From positions 62,001 through 126,000 of the forward strand of contig JAJDTL010000022.1 of assembly GCA_022827195.1 (NCBI GenBank): a DNA stretch of 64,000 bases, given 5' to 3'. The notes beneath the pieces are model-generated. The model was given only the letters and a program-made list of their open reading frames with translations. It was not told the origin of the DNA and ran no database searches. Source of the stretch: Caldilineaceae bacterium (GTDB lineage Bacteria; Chloroflexota; Anaerolineae; Caldilineales; Caldilineaceae). Below are positions 18,096-27,616 of the stretch, in pieces. Within the stretch, counting starts at the first letter, position 1, and every line of letters starts with the position of its first letter. The translations under genes and the position numbers were made by a program.

Positions 18096-18862
18096 ATGTC
18101 CAACTGTGGGAACGCTTCAGTGATTGGCGGCCGCGCCAGCATGGCGCCTGCTCCTGCAGCAGCTCGATTCCGCCGCCAGACGCATCGTGGCCTGTCATCC
18201 GGGAGTTGGCTGTGTAAGCTCACGCGCCTGCCGTCCTTCCTTGCGCTTGCAGTCGCAGCCATGGCGCTCGCTACCGTCACCGCGTCGGCGCAGAAAGCGG
18301 ACGCTGACTCAGATTCCGGGTCGTCCGGTCTGATCGCCTTCTTCTCCACTCGTTACGGCGATTACGAAATCTATTCCATGAGCCCAGACGGCAGCGGACT
18401 TTCCCGCCACACACACAGTCCTTCCGACGATTCTGAGCCGGCCTGGTCACCCGTCTGTACTCGAATCGCCTTCACCTCCCTACTTGAGAGAGAACAAGAC
18501 ATCTATCTGATCAACCCCGACGGATCCGGCCTATCTCGCGTTACCGACGATCCCGCCGGTGAGCGGACTACCGTCTGGTCGCCGGACGGCAGCCGTATCG
18601 CCTTAGTCTCCGCACGCGATGACATGACTGAAATCTACAGCATGAGGGCGGACGGCTCGGACGTTTACCGTCTGACCAACGGTTTTTCCATCGATCGGTA
18701 CCCCCTTGGTCGCCGGATGGCAGCCGTTTCGCCTATCGTTCCGTTCGCGATGGGTTTGACGAAATCTACGTGCCGAACGCCGACGGTTTCGGCATCATGT
18801 TCCTGACGATCGATTCCGGCGGAAAACTTTCGCCAAAGTGGACCGACACAGCCGCGCAGTGA
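18096..18862 (+). pseudogene. Secreted TolB-like (PD40) beta-propeller protein with a frameshift
   Basis: The ATG at 18096 follows GGGGAGGT. A signal peptide (SFLALAVAAMALATVTASAQ) is followed by PD40 blades: LIAFFSTRYGDYEIYSM-SPDGS, AWSPVCTRIAF, DIYLINPDGSG and VWSPDGSRIALVS. At the run of five C at 18701-18705 the frame is lost. After a one-base shift the blade continues cleanly as WSPDGSRFAYRSVRDGFDEIYVPNADG, ending at TGA 18860-18862. In the uncorrected frame a junk tail runs to 18806. The cause is either a homopolymer sequencing error or a real inactivation. Intact, it would be a short periplasmic or surface propeller of about 255 residues. Confidence 0.7.
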
Positions 18863-18927
18863 ATCGCTTTCCTGGTCCGGCCCTTTGTAGTGTTGCGTTC
18901 CCTGTCCATCCGAGATTGGATTCGCGA

Positions 18928-18957
18928 TTGCCGACTTCCGGTGACGACGGCTAAGAT
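18928..18957 (+). promoter_or_regulatory. Possible sigma-70 promoter of the lipoprotein gene
   Basis: TTGCCG at 18928-18933 and TAAGAT at 18952-18957, 18 bp apart. A start near 18964 favours GTG 18994 over ATG 18961 as initiation codon. Confidence 0.45.
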
Positions 18958-18993
18958 TATATGGAAAGCCTGTATCCAGAGGAGCGTTCTGCA

Positions 18994-19830
18994 GTGAAAT
19001 TCTATCGCCTGCTTTCCGTTGCGCTCATCGCGCTGGCACTGCTGACTGCATGCTTTCGCCCCGACCTGCCCGGCGCGCCGCAACTGCCCAAGCCGCCTTC
19101 GCCCCGCTCTATCCCTGGCCTCGAAGACCTGCTCGATAAGCTGCCCGGCTTTGACCTCGACATGCTGCGCGAGCTCGACCTGCCCGACCTCAGCGGCATC
19201 GCCGACCTGCCCCAGCTTGCCGACCTCCCCGGCCTGTCCGTCGGCGAGGATGCAATCGCATTTACCGGACCGACCGAAATGCGCATCAATGTCGGCGACG
19301 TAATCCGCGGCACCGACATCCAGCTGGCCGCAATTGTCGACGAGCGCGCCGAGTTTCTCTTCGCCGGCCTGCGCGCCGAGCGCATCGCGGGCGACTCGCT
19401 CGACTTCGACGGCGCCTGGCCGGACATCGGCGGAGTCGACTATTCGCTGCGTCTGCGAATATACCGGGTGACCGAGGACTACGTGCGCGCCGCCGGCGTC
19501 CAGCGCGTTGTGATCGAGGGCATCCAGCCGCTCCATCAGCCGAACGTGACCGTCAACGAGGGTTCACCCAAGCTGACCTACACGGGCTCCATCGCCGTCG
19601 GGCAGGTGCTGAAAGGGACGACTTTCGGCTACGCCGGGCCCGGTGAGCAGGGCGCCGAAATTTCAGGATTCCCCGCCGGCGATTTCCCGTTTCGCAAGAC
19701 AGGTGATAGTCTGCGGTGGCAGGGAATGTTGCGGCCTGATCTGCCCTGCGTTTTCAACATGCGCATCGTCCATTACGGTGAAAACTCGGTGCAGGTCGTC
19801 GGAATCGTCACCATACAGCTTCCCAATTGA
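18994..19830 (+). CDS. Lipoprotein of unknown function
   Basis: 278 residues from GTG 18994, which has an AGAGGAG site. A hydrophobic signal (LLSVALIALALLTAC) ends in a good lipobox. A Pro/Leu/Asp-rich linker with repeated LPDL/LPGL units (residues about 20-85) leads to two similar beta-rich halves. The halves share the phrases INVGDVIRGTDI and IAVGQVLKGTTFGY. No family was recognised. Two related beta-sandwich modules on a flexible stalk is my structural reading. The next gene follows at 62 bp. Confidence 0.7.
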   Translation: MKFYRLLSVALIALALLTACFRPDLPGAPQLPKPPSPRSIPGLEDLLDKLPGFDLDMLRELDLPDLSGIADLPQLADLPGLSVGEDAIAFTGPTEMRINVGDVIRGTDIQLAAIVDERAEFLFAGLRAERIAGDSLDFDGAWPDIGGVDYSLRLRIYRVTEDYVRAAGVQRVVIEGIQPLHQPNVTVNEGSPKLTYTGSIAVGQVLKGTTFGYAGPGEQGAEISGFPAGDFPFRKTGDSLRWQGMLRPDLPCVFNMRIVHYGENSVQVVGIVTIQLPN

Positions 19831-19892
19831 GGTCTTTTGTCAGTTCTGCGGCCGCACCGCGGCGGCCGTGAAGAGCTCAGGAGAAAAGAGCG

Positions 19893-20693
19893 ATGGTTGA
19901 GGCTGTGAGCAACCCAGGGACTTTCAGTGCAATTCGCAGGTTCAGGCCACACGCCGACCTCCAGGGAATCCGCGCCGACTATTACAATCTGACCGACCTG
20001 CAAGGCGCCCCGCTTGCGGGGCTGCTCGTGTTGATGGACCGGCGCGGACGGCCTGTACGCGCCGAAGTTCACATGCACGTTTCGGCTGCCGACACTCTCT
20101 ACGAGATAGCTGTGCGCCAGGCCCGCCGCCTCATCACCGACCGCTACAACAGCGATCGGCCCATCCGCCTCTACCCACTGCGCGTGCAATTGGACAACGA
20201 CCCACTCTCAGTCCAACCGCAAGGTTCCGGGCGCAACGTGGTGCCGGTATCGGGGTCGAGCAACTTGCTCTTGCTCGTGTTCGGGCTGCTCCTCGTCCTT
20301 TCCGCCCTGTCGGGCGGCTGGTTTCTGAACGAATGGCTCAGAGGCGACCTCTCCGGCGGCGACTCTTCCGCGGCGGGCGTGCTCAACCGTCCTATCGTCG
20401 AGACCAACGGGCTGTCCCCCAGCCGCAACGCGATTCCGATGGAGGTGGGCGACCGCATCCGGCTCTTGCCTGCCTACAGGATAACTCTGCGCTCGCAGGC
20501 CGGCGCCCAAGCCGGTGTAGAAGTCGCCCAACTGCAAAACGCCGACCGCATGACCATTCTCAACGGGCCGATCTGGCTGCAAGGCAACAGCGATACCATC
20601 GTCTGGTGGTATGTGCGCGTGGACGACGGGCCGGAAGGTTGGGTACCTGCCAACACCAGCGAACTTACGCTCCTGGAACCGATCGTTCACTAG
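19893..20693 (+). CDS. Single-pass membrane protein with a C-terminal SH3-like domain
   Basis: 266 residues. The ATG has an AGGAG site. The N-terminal 115 residues look soluble and cytosolic. One membrane helix spans about residues 123-145 (NLLLLVFGLLLVLSALSGGW). The extracytoplasmic part (about 180-260) reads GDRIRLLPAYRITLRSQAG...TILNGPIWLQGN and VRVDDGPEGWVPANT, a bacterial SH3-like beta-barrel pattern. Such domains often bind cell-wall or surface ligands. It lies between a lipoprotein and a sulfatase-fold enzyme, and the function is unknown. Confidence 0.7.
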   Translation: MVEAVSNPGTFSAIRRFRPHADLQGIRADYYNLTDLQGAPLAGLLVLMDRRGRPVRAEVHMHVSAADTLYEIAVRQARRLITDRYNSDRPIRLYPLRVQLDNDPLSVQPQGSGRNVVPVSGSSNLLLLVFGLLLVLSALSGGWFLNEWLRGDLSGGDSSAAGVLNRPIVETNGLSPSRNAIPMEVGDRIRLLPAYRITLRSQAGAQAGVEVAQLQNADRMTILNGPIWLQGNSDTIVWWYVRVDDGPEGWVPANTSELTLLEPIVH

Positions 20694-20717
20694 TCTCCAC
20701 GATCGGATAGCCGGCAA

Positions 20718-22121
20718 ATGAATCGCACAGATCAATCAGAATGGAACATTATCGTAGTCGTCGCCGATACGCTGCGCACGGCCTATCTCGGCTGCTACGG
20801 CAACGACTGGATTCACACGCCGGCGATCGACCGCTTTGCCGGCCAAAGCGCCCGCTTCAGCCGCGCCCATCCCGAATGTTTGCCTACAATCCCGACCCGG
20901 CGCACACTGCACGGCGGACGCCGCGCCTTCCCCTTCGCCGACTATCGACCGGTCCCATGGGATAATGTCTATATGCCCGGTTGGCAGCCCTTGTCGGCCG
21001 AGGAAAGCACCGTTGCCGAAACCCTCCAGCAGGCCGGATATCATACCGGCTTCGTCGCCGATGTGCCCCACTACTTCGTGCCGGGCATGAACTTCACGCG
21101 CGGATTCCGGCAGTGGGCGTTCGTCCGCGGCCAGGCCGAGGACCGTTGGAACGCGATCGCCGATGCCGATCCGGCGCTGTTCGATCGCTACCGCGCCGGC
21201 GACCGTGAACGGATTGCCGCCCATCTTGTCAACGTCCGCCCGCACTTGCCTGAGGAGCACTGGCCTACCGCCCGTACATTTCAGCGGGCAATCGACTTCG
21301 TGCGAGACAACCGCGGCACGACTCCTTTCTACCTGTACGTGGACAGCTTCACCCCCCACGAGACATGGGAAGCACCCCTGCACTACTACGACCTGTACGG
21401 CAGCCGCGCCGACCGCGAACCGGTCTGCCTGACTGCTGTATACGGTCCTTCCGACGCCGAGTACGAGGGCCGCCTTCCCAGCCTGCGCGCCAACTATGCT
21501 GGCCTCGTCACGATGGTCGACACCTGGTTCGGGCGCCTAATGGAGACAGTCGACAGCCTCGGGCTGCGCGAGAATACGCTGGTCCTCTTTCTCAGCGATC
21601 ACGGTACAAATTTCGGCGACAACGCCGAAAATGTGATGGGCAAGCCCGCCGACTACATGTACCCGGGCACAATGGACATTCCCCTGCTGGTGCGCCATCC
21701 GGCCGGCTTGGGCGCCGGTCAGGTGCGCGATGAGCTGGTCTACACGCTCGATGTGCCCGCGACGGTCCTGGCGGCCGGCGGGCTGCACGCCGACTACCCG
21801 GCCGACGGCATGAGCCTGTTGCCGCTGCTGGAAGGGACCGAAGGATTTGCCCGCCGCCAATACCTTACCTGCCGTTACGGCAACTCCGTCTGGTATCGCG
21901 ACGACCGGACCTGGTTTTTCAGCACCGTGGAATGGCGTAATCCCCGCCTGTTTGACCTGGAGACCGACCCCAGCTGCCAGGTGAACGTCGCCAACAGCAA
22001 CCCGGAGCGCATTGCGCTTGCGCGGCGACGCATCCTCGCAGATGCCGGCGGTCATCTCAACTACTACGAACGCCAGGACTCCACCGACGCGCTGGGCAGG
22101 CCCGAGTTTGCCACGCGCTAG
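20718..22121 (+). CDS. Sulfatase/phosphatase-superfamily hydrolase with Thr at the catalytic position
   Basis: 467-residue alkaline-phosphatase-superfamily enzyme without a signal peptide. Metal-binding elements are VVVADTLRTAYLGCYGN at the start and LFLSDHGTNFGDN near residue 294. The catalytic segment reads PTIPTRRTLHGG. It aligns with the sulfatase signature C/S-x-P-S-R but has Thr57 where sulfatases carry the formylglycine Cys or Ser. Thr nucleophiles occur elsewhere in the superfamily (phosphodiesterases, phosphopentomutase), so phosphate-ester hydrolysis is possible. It ends 72 bp before the Ldh-type gene and may belong to that transcript. Confidence 0.8.
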   Translation: MNRTDQSEWNIIVVVADTLRTAYLGCYGNDWIHTPAIDRFAGQSARFSRAHPECLPTIPTRRTLHGGRRAFPFADYRPVPWDNVYMPGWQPLSAEESTVAETLQQAGYHTGFVADVPHYFVPGMNFTRGFRQWAFVRGQAEDRWNAIADADPALFDRYRAGDRERIAAHLVNVRPHLPEEHWPTARTFQRAIDFVRDNRGTTPFYLYVDSFTPHETWEAPLHYYDLYGSRADREPVCLTAVYGPSDAEYEGRLPSLRANYAGLVTMVDTWFGRLMETVDSLGLRENTLVLFLSDHGTNFGDNAENVMGKPADYMYPGTMDIPLLVRHPAGLGAGQVRDELVYTLDVPATVLAAGGLHADYPADGMSLLPLLEGTEGFARRQYLTCRYGNSVWYRDDRTWFFSTVEWRNPRLFDLETDPSCQVNVANSNPERIALARRRILADAGGHLNYYERQDSTDALGRPEFATR

Positions 22122-22193
22122 CAGCCAACTGCCCGACCGTCGACCATCAGCCGCCGCCATGCGCGCCGGCGACCGGCCACAGGAGCACTAAGC

Positions 22194-23240
22194 ATGCCAA
22201 ACATAGCTGCCAACCGGCTCGAACGGATTGCAGGACGCCTCTTGCAGGCTGCCGGCGCCTCGGCAGGTGAGGCTCAAACCATCTCCCGCCACCTGATTGC
22301 CGCCAACCTCGCCGGTCACGATTCCCACGGCGTCATCCATATCCCCGGCTATATCGCCTCGGTCCAAAAGGGCAACCTGCAGCCGGGCGCGCCCTTCGAC
22401 ATTATCGAGGAAAGTCCGACAACGACCGTCGTCGACGGCAACTGGGGCTTCGGCTTCACCGTTTCCGAACGCGCAATGGAGATCACCATCGAAAAAGCCC
22501 GTTCGCAGAACGTCGCTGCCGCCACGGTCGTGCGACAGGGCCATGTCGGCCGCCTGACCGACTATCCGCTTATGGCAGCCGAGGCCGGTATGATCGGGTT
22601 GATGACGGCTGATTCCGGCCGCGGGCCTAAGAGTGTTGCCCCCTTCGGCGGGCGGGAGCCGCGACTGGGCACGAACCCGATCTGCATCGCCGTCCCTTCC
22701 AACCTGGACGGCCCCTTTTACATCGACATCGCAACCTCGGCGGTTGCCGGCGGGAAACTGGGTGTTGCCATCGCCCGCGGACAATCGATCCCTACTGGCT
22801 GGGTGATCGACAGCGAAGGCCGCGCCGCGACCGACCCGGCCGCCGCTCGCAACGGCGGTGCCATGCTTCCCCTGGGCGGCAGCGAAGGGCATAAGGGCTA
22901 CGGGCTTTCCGCGATGGTCGAGATCTTCTCCGGCCTGCTCACTGGGCTGGGCTTCGGCATCGAACCGACGGGCCGCCACAACGACGGCTGCTTCATGGCC
23001 GTCTTCCGCGTCGATGCCTTTCGCCCGCTGGCCGAATTCAAGCAGGAGGTAACCGAGTTCGCCCGTTACCTGACCGCCACGCCGCCTGCAGAAGGCTTTG
23101 AACGCGTCTACTACCCGGGCGAACTGGAGCATCAACGTGCGCAGCGAGGGCGCGCAGAAGGCATCTTCATCGAGGAGTCGACCTGGCAGCAGCTCGCCGC
23201 GCTGGCCGACGAGCTTGGCGTTGAGGAGGAGTTCTCCTGA
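22194..23240 (+). CDS. Ldh-family (malate/L-lactate dehydrogenase type 2) NAD(P)-dependent oxidoreductase
   Basis: 348 residues. The ATG is preceded by AGGAG. The fold is the non-Rossmann Ldh_2 type, seen from AGHDSHGVIHIPGYI (catalytic His), VVRQGHVGRLTDYPL, LGTNPICIAVPS and EGHKGYGLSAMVEIFSGLLTG. Members reduce 2-oxoacids, or ureidoglycolate or sulfolactate relatives. Position at the head of the glycerol/DHA gene run makes a role in three-carbon metabolism plausible, but the substrate is not determined. Confidence 0.88.
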   Translation: MPNIAANRLERIAGRLLQAAGASAGEAQTISRHLIAANLAGHDSHGVIHIPGYIASVQKGNLQPGAPFDIIEESPTTTVVDGNWGFGFTVSERAMEITIEKARSQNVAAATVVRQGHVGRLTDYPLMAAEAGMIGLMTADSGRGPKSVAPFGGREPRLGTNPICIAVPSNLDGPFYIDIATSAVAGGKLGVAIARGQSIPTGWVIDSEGRAATDPAAARNGGAMLPLGGSEGHKGYGLSAMVEIFSGLLTGLGFGIEPTGRHNDGCFMAVFRVDAFRPLAEFKQEVTEFARYLTATPPAEGFERVYYPGELEHQRAQRGRAEGIFIEESTWQQLAALADELGVEEEFS

Positions 23241-23366
23241 ACCTGAGACGCGAACCTGTCCGCATCCGCGACACTTCCAAGCGCCCGCCGCGGATCCTCG
23301 TTGGAAAAAGCGATGGTTCGGGCTACAATATCGGCTGGCATCTGAGTCCCTTGGCCACGAAATACC

Positions 23367-24350
23367 ATGCAATGTCTCACAAGTAACCCGGGCAGCGCAA
23401 TCACCCACAGCTTGCGCGGCATGGCGCTCTGTCACCCGGACACGATCCAGGTTCATTTCGATCCGGACTACATCGAGCGGACCGCGCCCGCGCCCGCCGG
23501 AAAGGTAGCCGTCATCAGCGGCAGCGGCAGCGGCCACGAACCGCTGCCCACCGGCTATGTCGGCCTCGGCATGTTGGATGCCGCCTGCCCCGGCCCCATC
23601 TTTACCAGCCCCTCACCGGTCCAGCTGCTGGCCGCGGTCCACTCGGTAAATCGCGGCGGCGGTGTGCTCTTTATCGTAAAGAACTACGCCGGCGGCGTGC
23701 TCAACACGGACCTGACGATCGAAATTGCCACGCAGGAAGGAATTGAAGCACGCGCCGTGCTTGTCAACGACGACGTCTCCATCTCGGAGGTCGCCAACCG
23801 GCGCGGGTTGGGCGCCGCTGCGCTGGCCTGCAAGATCGCCGGGGCAGCCGCCGAAGCGGGCTATTCACTAAGAGATGTTGTCGAGGTGACACGGCGGGCC
23901 GTGGATGTCTCCCGCAGCATGGGAGTCGGCACCAATCTCTATACCCTACCCCGCAACGGTCCCGGCGTCGGCTTGGCAGACGATTCAATTGAGTTGGGTG
24001 TCGGCATCCACGGCGAACCGGGCGAAGTGCGCCCTGTGCGCGGTGGCATGCAGGAAATCGTCAACCTGCTCATGCAGCCCATTCTGGATGATCTGCCCTA
24101 TTCCGCCGGTGAACAGGTGCTGCTTCTGATCAGTGGAATGGGCGGGACGCCGCCTCTGGAACTCTATCTCCTCTCTGAAGCGACGCACGAAATGCTTGCG
24201 TCGCATTGCATTCAGGTCGAGCGCCAGCTGGTTGGAAACTATGTCACCAGCCTCGGTCGCGGCGGGTACACCATAACGCTGATGAAACTCGACGATGAAC
24301 TGCTGAACCTGTGGGATGCCCCCGTGCATACGCCCGCCTTGCACTGGTAA
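23367..24350 (+). CDS. dhaK: Dihydroxyacetone kinase, DhaK subunit
   Basis: 327 residues. The DhaK subunit holds the substrate covalently through a histidine, here His215 in ELGVGIHGEPGE. SGSGSGHEPLPTGYVG, with His57, forms the rest of the pocket. Other family landmarks are KNYAGGVLNTD and VLVNDDVSI. The N-terminus (TSNPGSAITHSLRGMALCHPD) fits the family, although no strong ribosome site precedes ATG 23367. With DhaL and DhaM encoded nearby, phosphorylation should draw on PEP through the PTS proteins rather than on ATP. Confidence 0.94.
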   Translation: MQCLTSNPGSAITHSLRGMALCHPDTIQVHFDPDYIERTAPAPAGKVAVISGSGSGHEPLPTGYVGLGMLDAACPGPIFTSPSPVQLLAAVHSVNRGGGVLFIVKNYAGGVLNTDLTIEIATQEGIEARAVLVNDDVSISEVANRRGLGAAALACKIAGAAAEAGYSLRDVVEVTRRAVDVSRSMGVGTNLYTLPRNGPGVGLADDSIELGVGIHGEPGEVRPVRGGMQEIVNLLMQPILDDLPYSAGEQVLLLISGMGGTPPLELYLLSEATHEMLASHCIQVERQLVGNYVTSLGRGGYTITLMKLDDELLNLWDAPVHTPALHW

Positions 24351-24429
24351 CCGAAGCAAACTGTGAACCGTGGATAGGGTCAATACCGTTCATTGAAAAC
24401 CGGCGCTAGCCATAAACCACCGGGGTCAA

Positions 24430-25089
24430 ATGATGGGCCAGGAGATCTCAATAGCGCAACTCCGCAGATGGCTTCTGACTTACGCCGAACGCGTCATCGA
24501 AAACGAGGACCATCTGACAGAGCTGGATACAGCCATCGGCGATGCCGACCACGGGGTAAACATGCGCAGAGGCATGGGAAAACTGCAGGAGCGGCTTCAG
24601 GAAGAGATGCCATCCGACGACATCGGCGCCTTCCTGCGCTCGGTCGCCATGACGCTGATTAGCGGCGTTGGCGGGGCCGCCGGGCCGCTGTACGGGACCT
24701 TTTTCCTGCGCGCCGCCACCAGCCCCACCAATGGCCGCTCGGTCGACCTGGCGCAGCTGACGCAGATGTTCCGCTACGGCCTGGATGGACTCCAGCAGCG
24801 GGGCAAGGCGCAGGCCGACGATAAGACGATGATCGACGCCATCCAGCCGGCGGTCGAGGCGATGGAGGCCGCACTGGCAGCACATCAGAGTGCCGCAGTC
24901 GTTCTGGCCGCGGCCCGTCAAGCCGCCCACCTGGGCATGAAGCACACGATCGAGATCGAGGCTAGGAAGGGCCGTGCTAGCTACCTCGGTCCACATTCTA
25001 TCGGCCATCAGGACCCGGGCGCGACCAGCGCCTACTTCCTCTTCGAGACCGCGGCGGAGGTCCTGACAAAGACGGCGGACAGCGAATAA
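24430..25089 (+). CDS. dhaL: Dihydroxyacetone kinase, ADP-binding DhaL subunit
   Basis: 219 residues. The metal/nucleotide motif [17 protein letters not shown] and the closing [21 protein letters not shown] are both intact. In PTS-type systems DhaL keeps a bound ADP that is rephosphorylated by DhaM and then phosphorylates dihydroxyacetone on DhaK. It starts with two adjacent ATGs at 24430, 79 bp after dhaK. glpK follows at 58 bp. Confidence 0.94.
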   Translation: MMGQEISIAQLRRWLLTYAERVIENEDHLTELDTAIGDADHGVNMRRGMGKLQERLQEEMPSDDIGAFLRSVAMTLISGVGGAAGPLYGTFFLRAATSPTNGRSVDLAQLTQMFRYGLDGLQQRGKAQADDKTMIDAIQPAVEAMEAALAAHQSAAVVLAAARQAAHLGMKHTIEIEARKGRASYLGPHSIGHQDPGATSAYFLFETAAEVLTKTADSE

Positions 25090-25147
25090 TGGACGGCATC
25101 CGCGCCAGCCGCGCCCCTTCGGCAGCCAGCCGGCGGAATTGCGGCTG

Positions 25148-26650
25148 ATGGGCCAGCTGATAGGCGCGATCGACTCCGGCACGACCAGCACCCGTTTCAT
25201 TCTCTTTGACCAGAACGGGGCAATTGTCGGGTCTGAACAGCAGGAGCACGAGCAGATCTTCCCGCGTAGCGGGTGGGTAGAGCATGCACCGCTCGAAATC
25301 TGGCAGCGTACCCAGGCGGTGGTCCGGGCCACACTGGCAAAGTGCGGCGTCGAACCGGGTCAGATCGCCGCACTCGGCGTCACCAACCAGCGCGAAACCG
25401 CCGTCATGTGGGATCGCGACACCGGCGAACCGGTCTGCAATGCCATCGTCTGGCAGGACACGCGCACCGACCGCATCTGTCGGCGTCTGGAGGAGGCCGG
25501 CCACGCCGATATATTCCGCCGGAAGGCCGGCCTGCCGCTGGCAACCTACTTTACCGGCCCGAAATTTCGCTGGATCCTGGAAAACATTGAAGGCGTGCGG
25601 GCCAGGGCCGACGCAGGACAACTGCTCTGCGGTACGGTCGATAGCTGGTTGATCTGGCTCCTCACCGGCGGCGTGCACGTAACCGACCCGACCAACGCCA
25701 GCCGGACGATGCTGATGGACCTGCAGACGCTCGACTGGGACGAGGAGCTGCTGGAGATAATGCAGGTCCCGCGCTCGCTGTTGCCCGAAATCCGACCCAG
25801 CAGCGATCCCGCCTTTTACGGCACGACCGCAACCGATGGCCCCTTTGGCGCCGCCATCCCAATCTGCGGCAACCTGGGCGATCAACAGGCGGCGACGGTC
25901 GGCCAGACCTGTTTCAGCCCGGGCGACGTCAAGAATACATACGGCACCGGCTGCTTTATGATCCTGAACACCGGGGAAGAGATCGTCCATAGCAGCAATG
26001 GCCTGCTGACGACCGTCTGCTACCAGATGAGCGGCTCCGTGCCCGTCTACGCGTTGGAGGGTTCGATCGCGATGGCCGGCGCGACCGTGCAGTGGCTGCG
26101 CGACGAGCTGCAGCTGATTCGTTCGGCAGCAGAAAGCGACGAGATCGCGCGCAGCGTCGAAGATGCCGGTGGTTGTTATCTTGTGCCGGCCTTCAGCGGC
26201 CTGTTCGCCCCCCACTGGCGCAGCGACGCGCGCGGCGTTCTCGTCGGCCTTACCCGCTATGTGACCCGGGCCCATGTCGTCCGGGCGGCGCTCGAATCGA
26301 TCTGCTATCAGACGCGCGAGGTGCTGGAAGCGATGAATGCGGACAGCGAAGGCGCGCCGTTGCGGCAACTCAAGGTCGATGGCGGCGCGACCGTCAATGA
26401 CCTGCTGATGCAGATGCAGGCCGACATCCTCGGCGCGGAGGTCGTCCGCCCCCGCATCGCCGAAACGACCAGCCTGGGGGCGGCCTATGCAGCCGGTCTC
26501 GCCATCGGGTTCTGGCCGGGCCTCGAGAGCTTGCGTAAGCAGTGGCAGGTGGACAAGATCTGGCGGCCGCAGATAGGGGAGACTGAGCGGGCCCAGGGTT
26601 ACGCAGGCTGGCAAAAGGCGGTCGAACGCACGCTCGGCTGGGTAGAGTGA
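25148..26650 (+). CDS. glpK: Glycerol kinase
   Basis: 500 residues from ATG 25148. A TTG at 25139 is an alternative. FGGY-family motifs are [39 protein letters not shown] and [59 protein letters not shown] and [18 protein letters not shown] complete the nucleotide and substrate site. It makes sn-glycerol 3-phosphate for the downstream GlpABC. Placement between dhaL and dhaM puts it in the same transcript as the PTS proteins. Confidence 0.95.
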   Translation: MGQLIGAIDSGTTSTRFILFDQNGAIVGSEQQEHEQIFPRSGWVEHAPLEIWQRTQAVVRATLAKCGVEPGQIAALGVTNQRETAVMWDRDTGEPVCNAIVWQDTRTDRICRRLEEAGHADIFRRKAGLPLATYFTGPKFRWILENIEGVRARADAGQLLCGTVDSWLIWLLTGGVHVTDPTNASRTMLMDLQTLDWDEELLEIMQVPRSLLPEIRPSSDPAFYGTTATDGPFGAAIPICGNLGDQQAATVGQTCFSPGDVKNTYGTGCFMILNTGEEIVHSSNGLLTTVCYQMSGSVPVYALEGSIAMAGATVQWLRDELQLIRSAAESDEIARSVEDAGGCYLVPAFSGLFAPHWRSDARGVLVGLTRYVTRAHVVRAALESICYQTREVLEAMNADSEGAPLRQLKVDGGATVNDLLMQMQADILGAEVVRPRIAETTSLGAAYAAGLAIGFWPGLESLRKQWQVDKIWRPQIGETERAQGYAGWQKAVERTLGWVE

Positions 26651-26735
26651 ACGGTGTGAAAAAGCGCTTTGCGAAATCGCCGGTAGGGATTGGATTGGCA
26701 CAGTCTATGCGGTCTGTTGTCGGGGGCCGAACGAG

Positions 26736-27137
26736 GTGATCGGTCTGGTAATCGTCTCCCATAGTGCCAGACTGGCCCAGGGCGTGCACGAATTGGCAGC
26801 TCAGATGGCAGGGGAACAGGTCTGCATCAGCTTGGCCGGGGGACTTTCCGACGACTGCGAAACGCTAGGGACCGACGCGCAGAAAGTTCTGACGGCCATC
26901 GAAGAGGCCTGGTGTGAGGACGGCGTCTTGCTGCTGATGGATGTTGGCAGCGCGGTTATGTCGGCCGAGATCGCCCTGGAGATGCTGCCGGAAGCGCGTC
27001 GCCGCAACTGTTTGTTGAGCAACGCGCCGCTTGTGGAAGGCGCAATTGTCGCTGCCCTACACGCCAGCATGGGGGAGCCTCTACAGGTTGTCAATGCCCA
27101 GGCAGAGGCCGCGCTCTCGGCCCCGAAACTTGGATGA
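26736..27137 (+). CDS. dhaM: PTS-type phosphoryl-transfer subunit DhaM (EIIA domain only)
   Basis: 133 residues from GTG 26736 after a GGCCGAACGAG leader. The N-terminus MIGLVIVSHSARLAQGV carries the phosphorylated His9 of the EIIA-Dha/mannose fold. DGVLLLMDVGSAVMSAEIALEML and SNAPLVEGAIVAALHASMG are family-specific. In E. coli DhaM the EIIA domain is followed in one chain by HPr and part of Enzyme I. Here it stops after EIIA, and separate HPr and EI genes follow in the same order. Confidence 0.92.
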   Translation: MIGLVIVSHSARLAQGVHELAAQMAGEQVCISLAGGLSDDCETLGTDAQKVLTAIEEAWCEDGVLLLMDVGSAVMSAEIALEMLPEARRRNCLLSNAPLVEGAIVAALHASMGEPLQVVNAQAEAALSAPKLG

Positions 27138-27177
27138 CAAAACGAGTGTTTCACCCAAAAGGCCTCTTGGAACCGCA

Positions 27178-27573
27178 ATGAATCGGCCGCAGGAACCGCA
27201 AAAACGCGCAACTGAAGGAGAACTGGAGTGCCAGGTCAATTCCTCCGCCGGGCACTTGCCGGAACATGACGGCCGCGGCGACGGCGTGACCGAAGTCGAG
27301 ACAGGCGCCCAGCCTCCTAGCGAGAGCGTGGTGGTCACCGTCACCGATCCCCGCGGCCTCCATCTGCGCTCCGGCAGAGACGTTGTGCGCACCGCCAGCC
27401 GGTTTCAGTCGCAGATCACCGCCTCCAACCTCAGCCGCGAGACCGGCGCAGTCGATCTCAAGAGCATCCTGCAGCTAATGCAACTGCAGGCCCGCCAGGG
27501 CCATGACCTGAAACTGGCGGCCTCCGGTCCGGACGCCGTCGCGGCCATTGACGCACTCCGCTCCCTCTTCTGA
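27178..27573 (+). CDS. HPr-like phosphocarrier protein with an N-terminal extension
   Basis: 131 residues from ATG 27178. About 50 polar, unconserved residues precede an HPr domain. The active-site segment is TDPRGLHLRSGRDVV. His62 and the +2 Arg are kept, while the usual Pro (HARPA) is Ser. The helix-2 segment DLKSILQLMQLQARQGHDL keeps the Ser that is regulatory in Gram-positive HPr. It relays phosphate from the EI encoded next to DhaM encoded just before. The start could lie further in, since the extension is atypical. Confidence 0.85.
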   Translation: MNRPQEPQKRATEGELECQVNSSAGHLPEHDGRGDGVTEVETGAQPPSESVVVTVTDPRGLHLRSGRDVVRTASRFQSQITASNLSRETGAVDLKSILQLMQLQARQGHDLKLAASGPDAVAAIDALRSLF

Positions 27574-27616
27574 CGTTCGACCCAACGATTTCGCTAAGAC
27601 CGGCGGAGAAGTATCT

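Noticed and set aside
22188..23537. 449-residue minus-strand frame opposite the Ldh-type gene
   Set aside because: Shadow of the conserved plus-strand gene; no motif.
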